In this document: one piece after another, positions 1-6,896 of the stretch | Layout: each line of letters starts with the position of its first letter | How positions within the stretch are numbered: the stretch's first letter is position 1 | Source of the DNA: Podila epigama | Taxonomy: Eukaryota > Mortierellomycota > Mortierellomycetes > Mortierellales > Mortierellaceae | DNA length: 14,434 nucleotides | Assembly (NCBI GenBank): GCA_015679605.1 | Contig: JAAAVE010000381.1 | Location: 306-14,739, forward strand | Reading direction: 5' to 3' | Position numbers and translations under genes: made by a program | Notes under the pieces: generated by a model | Told to the model about the DNA's origin: nothing | Seen by the model: only the letters and a program-made list of their open reading frames with translations | Databases searched by the model: none

Positions 1-186
1 CGAGAATTACAAACTTCAAAAAAAACTGTGAACAGAAAAGTGCTGAAAATCAATCCAATCCAGCTTCAAATGAGTGCCTCGATGCGGGCACTTGAAAAAT
101 ACTCTATCCTAAAGTTGCTTGAAGGGTTGATTGAAATCACTGTTTTTTTTCTCTACAGGGCAGTGTGGACGGTTTTCGCCACCAAT
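1..186. other. 3' flank of the VOC gene, no gene recognised
   Basis: This stretch lies downstream of the stop codon of the minus-strand VOC gene and probably holds its 3' UTR. The only open frame crossing it on the plus strand opens with GTG, has no recognisable motif and runs antisense into the VOC exon. A small inverted repeat, AGTGCC (73-78) and GGCACT (87-92) around an 8-nt loop, could form a short hairpin. No AATAAA is visible on the minus strand. Confidence 0.5.
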
Positions 187-847
187 TTAGTATCCCTTGT
201 TGTGGACCAACTCAAGCTTGATGCCATCGGGGTCAGTGAAGAAGACACTATTGACATATCAAATAATATTTCAAGATCAATATTCTAGTCGACATGATAA
301 AAGGAAAAACCTGTATGTGTTGAATGTAAAACAATGCGATGACGATACTTACGCATAGTAGTGCTTAGCGTACTGAGGATAAAAGGCAGGGGCATCGAGA
401 ATGTGGCCACTACCACTGTTGGCCTTATAGTATTGCACCAACTTTTCATGGAAGTGGTCAATCTCAGCGTCGGAGGATATATTCAGAGCCAGGTGGTGGA
501 TTCCTGGGTTGTTCTTGTGATGAGGCGTCTGGTTTCCAGGAGAAATGCAAATCACTGCAAACGGGTGCATATTTTTGGAAGAGGACGATGGTGGAAAAAG
601 TCAGGGACGCCCTTTTTCTTTGCGATTTAGTCTGAAAGCATGACAACTGGAACGTGGATGTGAACCGAGGACAAATAAATAAAACCTTACTTGCACCAGA
701 ACTGTGTGCATACATGACACAGTAGGGCTCATCCATAATGGTCTTGTACTTCAACTCTTGGCCGAGGAAAAAGTCATAGAACTTGCGGCTCTTGGCAATG
801 TCTGAGCAGGACAGGCTGAGATGGTTGAGGGAACCAGAGGTAGACAT
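187..847 (-). CDS. VOC-superfamily (glyoxalase/bleomycin-resistance fold) protein, 139 aa
   Basis: The CDS joins three exons: 847-691, 554-353 and 247-187. Introns are 690-555 (GTAAGG...GCAG) and 352-248 (GTAAGT...ATAG), and all junctions stay in frame. The product has the paired beta-alpha-beta-beta-beta modules of the vicinal oxygen chelate fold. Module one starts LNHLSLSCSDIAKSRKFYDF, and module two has GIHHLALN and ends FTDPDGIKLELVHN. Likely metal ligands are H9, H73 and E132, the usual VOC His/His/Glu set. VOC members include glyoxalase I, ring-cleaving dioxygenases and antibiotic-binding proteins; the substrate here cannot be read from sequence. The short length fits a stand-alone single-domain member acting as a dimer. 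There is no signal peptide, so it is probably cytosolic. The start is the first ATG in frame, 130 nt below a TATA box. Confidence 0.88.
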
Positions 848-976
848 TTTTCGATGAGTTTCAGAGTTCTTGATGAAATGTATTGAGGAAGGGATGTGGA
901 TCTTCTTGTGAAGAGTAGGTTGAAAAGACTTTGTTGAAGAAGGAAAGAAGAAAATGTTGTAACGAACATTCCTTGC

Positions 977-983
977 TTTTATA
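977..983 (-). promoter_or_regulatory. TATA box of the VOC gene
   Basis: On the minus strand the heptamer reads TATAAAA and lies about 130 nt upstream of the VOC start codon at 847. This leaves room for a 5' UTR of roughly 100 nt. The gene upstream is divergent, so the element can only serve the VOC gene. Confidence 0.6.
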
Positions 984-1327
984 TTCGAGGTTCAGCCAAC
1001 ATTTTCTTTTCTGTTCCAAAGACGCCTGTTGCTGCTTTGGCCAAGACGTTGTGCTCTCAATGGTCTCTTTGTTGCTATGTTGCGCCACTTGCATTTGGGT
1101 GTTCATGGAACGGGTCTATTGTGGTCTTTGACTTTTCTCGCCACCATTTATTTTGTTTATCCTCGGAGCATTTGTTTATGCAAAGGGATGCATTAAAAAG
1201 CCCTGCTGACTGGACTGCGCAAATGTCTCTTCTCTAGATTTTTTTGGACAACGCGCGGGGACGCATTGAGGTCGATTTTTACAGGTGCGAGCGCTACACG
1301 GCGTACAGCCTACAATGACAGTCATGA

Positions 1328-1486
1328 AGGAATGTCAATCCGCACTTGTTTCCAAACGCAATGTGCCATTAGTGCGGCGTTGAAACCGAAGACAACACTC
1401 ACATTTGGAATTGTCCTTGGTCCAACAAGACATGTGGGACACAGCCATCGTTCTACTCGACACAAGGGGCAGCAACAGGCTCTTGA
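1328..1486 (+). mobile_element. Decayed LINE-type retroelement scrap (zinc-knuckle end of ORF2)
   Basis: One plus-strand frame, bounded by TGA at 1325 and TGA at 1484, contains a zinc-finger-like pattern: Cys at 1364, a stop codon (TAG, 1370) in the next-but-one place, Cys at 1373, then GVETEDNTHIWNCPWS with His at 1400 and Cys at 1412. Spacing C-x2-C-x8-H-x3-C followed by PW is typical of the zinc knuckle after the reverse transcriptase/RNase H part of fungal non-LTR elements, where phrases like DHIWxCPWS recur. The internal stop and the lack of any upstream reverse transcriptase show it is dead. The identification rests on one motif, so it is moderate; a chance match is possible. Confidence 0.5.
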
Positions 1487-1779
1487 ACTGCCTTATGGTT
1501 GATAACTATCACGCTGCGCTGTATATGAACGAGAGACTGTCTGACATCCCATGGACCACGTTAGGATTCCTTCCACGCCACAACTGTTGCCATTGCGCAG
1601 CTCCTTGGCAACATCATCTTGGTGACCTATGCCCAGGTGCAGAATCAGATAGTATCTATGCGGATAGCGAGTTACTTCGAAGTTTCCTTTGCACCTCATT
1701 ACTTGCCAGTAAGCCAAACTTGTTTACGACGCGCAAAGACGCGTTCCCAATTTTAAACTTAAGGGTGTGGTACAAGTGG

Positions 1780-1814
1780 CTTGGCCAACCCTAATGCGAT
1801 GCGATGTGGCCAAG
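1780..1814. promoter_or_regulatory. 8-bp dyad CTTGGCCA/TGGCCAAG upstream of ISY1
   Basis: Perfect inverted arms at 1780-1787 and 1807-1814 flank a 19-nt spacer that contains a GCGAT tandem. The left arm overlaps a full TTGGCCAA palindrome (1781-1788). The dyad ends about 75 nt before the ISY1 start codon, a suitable place for a promoter element. A third TTGGCCAAG lies at 1037-1045, near the VOC end of the same intergenic region. A role as an activator binding site is inference. Confidence 0.4.
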
Positions 1815-1888
1815 CAGAACAAGAAACAACCATAGAGCTCTTGTCAGACCTTTAGTTCCCAACCTCCTTTCATCATCAAACATTCATC

Positions 1889-3312
1889 ATGGCTCGTAAC
1901 GAAGAGAAAGCACAGTACGTTTTCCAACAGGCCTTTCATCACCGAGTTTTCGTGAACATTGCAACCATTGATCAAGACGCAACAAAAAGAGAGAGAGAAA
2001 TGCAACAATTTCTATTGGTCAAAAAACTCGACTGATCTAATGCCCTTCAATTTCGTGTATGTATTTCTTTTTTTTCCATCAGGTCTATGCTGTATCGCTT
2101 TCGCGAGGCAAAGAATGCAGAACTAGGTGGATCACGTTACAAGGAAAAGAGACCGTACCGTGTGTCTGAAGTGACCTCACTAGCTGAGGCAGAAAAATGG
2201 CGTCGTAATGTCATTGGTGACATTTCAAAAAAAGTCTCAAAGATTCAGGATGGTAAGAAGAAGAGCAGGTCAGACAAGACCTTTTTTCGTTGTACTCAAT
2301 ATAGGTTGGCTTATCAATGGAACAACAACTAACCTCAACGCTTTACTCTTTTTCGTTAATGTGCTTTTCAATGTGGTGAAAATGTTTATGATATGGACGA
2401 TCAAACACGACAGCCGGACTATCAGACTTTCAGATCCGAGACTTGAACGATGAGATTAACAAGTTGATGCGGGAAAAGTATCGTTGGGAGCAGCATATCA
2501 AGGATCTTGGCGGTGTCGATTACCGAGTAAGTTATTACTCATCACTATGTGCCTCTACCCTCTCGCTCTTCGTGCTCGAGTTTCATTTTTGTGAGTAGAC
2601 GGACAAGTGGAGGCGAAAAGGGATATTTATGTCTTCATTGTATTTCGAATATCCAGATAACCGGCCCAAAGACTGTTGATGCTCAAGGAAAGGAAGTACC
2701 TGGAGCCCGAGGATACAAGTACTTTGGCCGCGCAAAAGATCTTCCAGGAGTCAAGGAACTATTCCAGCCAAAAGGTATCGATCGTATTTCCCTTTTTTCT
2801 TTGTTATCAGTCGTTTGTTACCTTAGATCCCACCCGATCGTATAATATTCACACTTTATGTATCCTATTTTCCTTTTTCGTAGCCCTCACGCTGAAGGAA
2901 AAGACGAGAGCAGAATTGCTTAGAAATGTCGATGCAGACTATTATGGATACAGAGATGAAGAGGATGGTGTTTTGTTAGACTATGAAGAAGAGCAGGAGG
3001 AACTCGGTAAGGATAATTTTATTGCTAGTATGTTATTATTGCTTGTTATTTCGTGGAATATATCATGATCAACATGAACTAATTTCATGCTCACTTTAAT
3101 CCCGATCTTTGATAGCCATGGAAAAGGAGCTGGAGCATGTCAAGGAAGAAGAGGAGGATGCAGGAGCCATGGATGTGGATGAAAAGGAGCAAACGACATC
3201 ACCGATTGTCAAATTATATGTACCATCACAAAAGGAGGTGGAAGAATACCTGGTGAAGAGGAGGAAGCAGGCTATCCTTGATCGCTACGTCACTGACGCC
3301 ACAACAGCATAG
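1889..3312 (+). CDS. ISY1: Pre-mRNA-splicing factor ISY1, 248 aa
   Basis: Six exons: 1889-1914, 2083-2252, 2414-2526, 2657-2774, 2884-3006 and 3116-3312. The five GT-AG introns are 109 to 168 nt and every junction is in frame. ISY1 belongs to the Prp19/NineTeen-associated splicing complex and stabilises the catalytic spliceosome around the first step. The family signature is clear throughout: start MARNEEKAQ, then [20 protein letters not shown], then [38 protein letters not shown], and [20 protein letters not shown]. The C-terminus has an acidic stretch (EEEEDAG...MDVDEKE) followed by [20 protein letters not shown]. Length is between yeast (about 235) and human (285). The start ATG has A at -3 and G at +4. 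It converges on the XLF gene, with 205 nt between stop codons. Nothing about it looks broken. Confidence 0.97.
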
Positions 3313-3517
3313 AAGTATAGGAAGCATAGGATGTAACCCTCGTAATCAAAAAAGAACAAGTGTAACATCATCATCACCGCCATTCAGCAACAACAACAAC
3401 AACAACGACGACAAGTGCACGAGAGTGGCTAAAAGGAAGCACCATTTGTACTATAAAAACACCCTTATGTTCACGTTTTTGAACATGATATTTTTTAATT
3501 TCATGCCTGATTTCATT
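3313..3517. other. Convergent 3' intergenic gap between ISY1 and XLF
   Basis: The 205 bp between the two facing stop codons must hold both 3' UTRs. No clear AATAAA is seen for either gene; the nearest match for XLF is AATTAAAAAA just past its stop. A CAA trinucleotide run lies in the ISY1 side. The two transcripts may overlap here as antisense tails. Confidence 0.5.
3388..3411 (+). repeat. (CAA)6 plus CGA microsatellite in the ISY1 3' flank
   Basis: Six CAA units run from 3388 to 3405 and are followed by two CGA units. The run lies 75 nt after the ISY1 stop codon, outside any coding exon, so it is an ordinary short tandem repeat. Confidence 0.8.
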
Positions 3518-5335
3518 TCAAAACAGCTTTTTCTTCTTGCGACTCTTTTCAAGGATTGCCTTTTCTTTTTCAAGCTTCTCTTCGAGGATTCGACGCCGTT
3601 CCAATTCCTTTTCTTCTTTGGCTGTTGCCTAAAGATAATAGCAATTGAATCATTCAGATGGAAGACGCAAACAATGAGTCAGGGAAACACAGGACACCCT
3701 TGCCAAACATAAGGCCATGAAAGAAAAAAAAATTGAATATGCAAGTATTACCTTGGAAGCATTGTCTAGTCCATCCGACACATCGGGTCCGCCAATATCA
3801 CTCGCGCCTTGCCTCCGGCCACCAGACGACGACGACGCTGCGATCGAGAGGGGTATATTTGCTGTAGGAAATTGCGACAGTGAACTTGGATCCAGCTGTG
3901 TTGCCGAGAGTGTATTGGTCTGTGTATTGTGTGGTTGTGCATTTTTGGTGACGATGGCGCAGAGTGTTGGGATCTGCTTTTCTGAGAATAGATCGCGTGG
4001 GACTTGTATCTGCGGTTTACGAAGACGTTCAAGATCCTACATTTTGGAGTGGGACCAGAAAATGCGATGTGCACGCCATGCCATACGAGGTGAGAAATTG
4101 GAGAAAAAACACGGCAGAGGCAATAATGAAAGACAAGAAAACACCCCTGTTCAACTGACCGATTGTAGTTTGGCATCAGCAGCGGCCTTGACAAAGGGGG
4201 CTGTGGTGCGACGTCGGTTACGGTGGTTGATCCCGTTTTGTTCCAACAACTCTAGAGCCTCAAAGACTTCGTTCTCCTTTGCCTTGATAATGGCTTCATA
4301 ACTTTTGGCTTGGCGTCGGTACGCGTTTGCAATCGAAATGAGTGGCAAGACCAGGTGGTCAAAGAGGACTGAATGCCCATCGACACATTCTTCCTCATTA
4401 GTGTCTTTGTCGTGATCCAGTTGTGTACCGATTTCGAGAGTGTTGGAGACCAGATCGTCGTACTCATCGTCACTCGATTCGGAAAAGAGTCGGCCTCTCT
4501 TGCTTCTGCCTGCGAAACGATCTACCTTGGCGGTCATGCCTAGCGTAGGTTGATGCTGTGTCAAAGATATCGCGACAGTGGCCGGAGTCATCATTGGAGC
4601 CAGTCTGAATTCCCATTGTACACTGGCAAGTCCAAAATCGAACACTACAAAAAGCGATAGCTAAAACAATGCGGCATCAGGAGGAAGGTGACATATAGAG
4701 CATACGTGTTAACAAGAGGAATGTCGCAAGATACGTAAAACTCGTGCGTTTCATTGAAATCACCTTGTTCTCATCGCGCGCTTCAATCCGACGTTTTGAA
4801 TAGGTGGATCCCTCAGCCTCTATTCTCTCGGTTGAAAAGACAGCCGAGAGCGATTGTAGTAGCGCTTCAATCTGAGAATCATCCTCGTAATCAAAGCTTT
4901 TGATTTTCTAGTTGAAGAATAGAGCAAATAGAGATCCATGTTCAAGTCAACAATGGAGAACTGCTGTGGCAGGGGGTGGTGGTAATATGGTACACGTCCT
5001 CTCTTTGATACCTTGGATCGCTTTCGAATTTCTTCCACGCCGAGCTTTTCCACCCAGAGGTGTTTCATGTTTGTGAGAAGAATCAAGTAGAATGGTTCGT
5101 CGTCGTTGTCATTGTCGCCATCGCCGTTGCCATCGTTGTCGCTGTCGTTATTGCTTTGGTTTCTGCTTTGGTTTTGGTTATCCTTGCCAGTCCAGAACAA
5201 GCTCTTGACCAAAAAGGTATCTTGACTATAGTCCTCTGGAATGTCAATTGATTCACTTTCTGGACCTTTTTCAGACAACAGTCTCCATTCCTGTTTCCGT
5301 AATGCATCATTATCCTTGGTTGACAGGTGATCCAT
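3518..5335 (-). CDS. XLF: XLF/Cernunnos (NHEJ1)-type DNA end-joining factor, 454 aa
   Basis: Five exons: 5335-5012, 4907-4764, 4660-4160, 4036-3752 and 3628-3518. Introns are 103 to 123 nt and all junctions are phase 0. XLF works in non-homologous end joining, forming filaments with XRCC4 and stimulating ligase IV. Residues 37-110 match the head domain: TFLVKSLFW, then FYLILLTNMKHLWVEKL and IRKRSK. Residues 109-178 hold IEALLQSLSAVF and the strands LSLFVVFDF and VQWEFRL. A helix from residue 252 (HSVLFDHLVLPLISIANAYR, then KENEVFEALELLEQN) is the stalk. The tail is charged and ends KSRKKKKLF, like the basic-LF Ku-binding motif of animal XLF (KRKKPRGLF plus Ser). Two acidic insertions (residues 52-79 and about 205-250) make it longer than human XLF (299). 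Donors of introns 1 (GTATCA) and 3 (GTCAGT) are weak. Without intron 1 the frame hits a stop at 4820. Identification rests on motif order, not a search. Confidence 0.87.
5099..5182 (-). repeat. GAC/AAC-rich imperfect trinucleotide tract inside XLF
   Basis: This tract encodes XLF residues 52-79, almost only Asp, Asn, Gln, Gly and Ser, and sits between two predicted beta strands of the head domain. Read on the plus strand it is a run of GTC, GTT and GCC-like triplets. It stays in frame, so it looks like an expanded loop, not an assembly break. Confidence 0.75.
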
Positions 5336-5362
5336 TGTACAGATGATTCAATTGAGATGACG

Positions 5363-5377
5363 ATTATTATTATTATT
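5363..5377. repeat. (ATT)5 microsatellite in the XLF 5' flank
   Basis: Five ATT units lie 28 nt upstream of the XLF start codon, on the minus strand reading AAT. The minus-strand sequence just before the run is TTTCTTCTTTCAG, which resembles a splice acceptor, so a 5' UTR intron is possible but unproven. Confidence 0.6.
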
Positions 5378-5450
5378 TTCTGAAAGAAGAAAGAGTGAAT
5401 TCTAGCACTTTTGCCTCTACTTTTATCTTATTTGCCACCAATACATCATT

Positions 5451-5456
5451 TTTATT
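5451..5456 (-). terminator. Probable polyadenylation signal of YKT6
   Basis: The minus strand reads AATAAA, 114 nt below the YKT6 stop codon and before the XLF start. It is the best canonical signal in the 234-bp gap, although A/T-rich surroundings reduce its weight. Confidence 0.45.
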
Positions 5457-5522
5457 TTTTCTCGCCCGCAAAATAAAAATAGGTAGTAGAAACCGTGCGT
5501 TCTTGTATTCCCCACATTTTTT

Positions 5523-5557
5523 CACACACCACACACACTACACACACACACACACAC
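5523..5557. repeat. CA/TG dinucleotide microsatellite in the YKT6 3' UTR
   Basis: About 35 bp of CA repeat, interrupted at two places, begins only 12 nt after the YKT6 stop codon on the minus strand. There it reads TG and would be transcribed into the 3' UTR. Alternating purine/pyrimidine tracts like this are length-variable. Confidence 0.9.
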
Positions 5558-5569
5558 TCCTTCTTCCAT

Positions 5570-6543
5570 CTAGCAGATAATACAGCAAGAGTTCTGCTTC
5601 TTGGCAGTCTTGTAAAACATCTTGCTTTGGCTGGAGAGAACATCCGAACGCTCTACCAACGACTCCATCTTTTCGCCGCGCTCCAAAACCGACTCGATCG
5701 TCTTGTGCTGTAAATGTATTAGAAGAAATAAATAAATGAGTTTAGAACACATTAACGTCACATTTTTGAGGATATGAAAAAAAAAATGAACATGCCTATC
5801 AAATCTCTTCATTTTCCCCTCCCTTACCAGAATAATCTTTGTCTCATCAAGTTCACGCTGAACCTTCATGATAGTGTCGCCTTGCTTTGGGTCCTGGTAA
5901 GTGACAATGTATTGCTGGAGTTCGGGGTACGAGCAAGCCTCTGGGGTCCAGGTCGACGAGTTGGGGAAACGGGTCGTGAACTCGTCCAGAATCTTGTTCA
6001 ACAATGAGAACGCTACTCGAGGAGGATACTCCTTGTCCGTGATCACCACTCCTGCAACCCCCTCGGCCCTAGCATACACATGTCCGACATAGTCTAAATT
6101 GAAGTACAAGAATGGGGGGGTTAGCTTCACCTCTGTTCTTTTTTGTTATTGAAAAAAAGTGTTTACGACATGGAAGCTTATTTGAGAAAAGTCAGAAAAA
6201 AAAAAGTACTTACTAGACTCTTCGATACTCTGACGCTGGCCAGGTTGAGTCTTTTCAGCAATCGTCTGGGACATGAAGGTCATGAACTCTCCAATGCTAT
6301 TATGATTTCAAGTAGTTTACATTGTGTTTCCAAGTTAGAGAGATACTCCTGAAGGTTCTTCCTGGACTGAGGCTGGAGAAAGGTGCAAAAAACATCAATG
6401 CAGAAAAAAAAAAGAACAATGACGAATCCAATTCATTACCTGGAGCGCTGGAAGAAGCCAAAGCTGGAAAGGTCTTTGACGTCGACAATGGCCTTTGCAG
6501 GCTTGACACTGTTATGAACAACGTAGATGGCGAAAATCTTCAT
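5570..6543 (-). CDS. YKT6: Synaptobrevin homolog YKT6 (R-SNARE), 196 aa
   Basis: Four exons: 6543-6440, 6296-6214, 6093-5828 and 5707-5570, with introns of 143, 120 and 120 nt. YKT6 is a prenylated R-SNARE that cycles between cytosol and membrane. It drives fusion at the Golgi, endosomes, vacuole and autophagosomes. The N-terminal longin domain (about residues 1-130) shows [23 protein letters not shown] and [13 protein letters not shown] followed by ITDKEYPPR. The SNARE motif runs from about 135 to 190, with [14 protein letters not shown] and the zero-layer Arg at R161 in [10 protein letters not shown]. There is no transmembrane segment; the protein ends SCCIIC. C193 fits a CaaX prenylation box and C192 the adjacent palmitoylation site. 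Length matches yeast (200) and human (198). The start ATG opens the longin strand directly. Confidence 0.97.
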
Positions 6544-6896
6544 GGTCTCGTTCTTTTTGCTAGTAGTAGAGGCGGGATGGTTGACAGCTGATGGGTAGAT
6601 GAGAGGTAGAGACACAAAAGGGAAGATGAAGAGAAAAAGAGAGAATGTGTATGTGCGTGAGTTTTGGGAGTGCCACGTGTGAGTGTTATTGAGGGTCGTC
6701 TGACCAAGACATTGCGACAATTATGGATAGATGGGAACATTTACGGGTATGCAGAGATGTTGGAGAGAGAAAGAGCGACAGAGATTGCTTTGTGTGAATT
6801 AGGACAAGATGAGAAGAAAATATAAAAATGCCTTTTTTTTTGGCTGCCAAGCACGAGTTTTTTTTTTTTGTTCCAAAAAAAGAGAGAGCAAAATTC
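6544..6896. other. Intergenic region: YKT6 promoter and 3' flank of the large unknown gene
   Basis: This 353-bp gap lies between the stop of the large minus-strand gene and the YKT6 start. Near 6830-6885 it has T/A homopolymer runs, read as A runs on the minus strand. Close to YKT6 it has a C/T-rich leader typical of fungal 5' UTRs. A CACGTG palindrome is at 6674-6679. No canonical TATA box or AATAAA was found, and the open frames here have no coding features. Confidence 0.5.
6674..6679. promoter_or_regulatory. CACGTG E-box in the YKT6 upstream region
   Basis: A palindromic CACGTG hexamer lies 131 nt upstream of the YKT6 start codon. In fungi, bHLH factors of the Cbf1/Pho4 type bind this core. 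A single hexamer can occur by chance, so the assignment rests on position only. Confidence 0.3.

Larger units (their letters stand above)
848..1888. other. Divergent intergenic region between the VOC gene and ISY1
   Basis: About 1 kb separates two divergently transcribed genes and must hold both promoters. It contains a TATA box for the VOC gene, a decayed retroelement scrap (1328-1486), and three copies of a TTGGCCAA/TGGCCAAG motif (1037-1045, 1781-1788, 1807-1814). Open frames here, such as 1405-1794 on the plus strand and 1493-1717 on the minus strand, show no domain and have no splice partners. I saw no tRNA or structured RNA. Confidence 0.6.

Noticed and set aside
1405-1794. 129-codon plus-strand open frame upstream of ISY1
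   Set aside because: No domain or splice partner was seen, it overlaps the retroelement scrap in another frame, and its residue make-up looks like random translation.
4151-4160. XLF ending at the TGA at 4151-4153
   Set aside because: That stop lies just inside intron 3, after GTCAGT. Two further in-frame exons follow and end with the expected basic-LF tail.
3717-4301. 194-codon plus-strand open frame
   Set aside because: It lies antisense over XLF exons 3 and 4 and starts in an A-rich intron. The minus-strand reading gives the protein that fits a known family.
4908-4910. Possible frameshift in the XLF gene near 4910
   Set aside because: The frame change first looked like a broken gene. A 104-nt intron (5011-4908, GTATCA...ACTAG) restores the frame and brings the protein to the family length at that position.
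5523-5557. CA/TG tract as a telomere-like or structural repeat
   Set aside because: It is a short interrupted dinucleotide run within a 3' UTR, with no telomere unit pattern.
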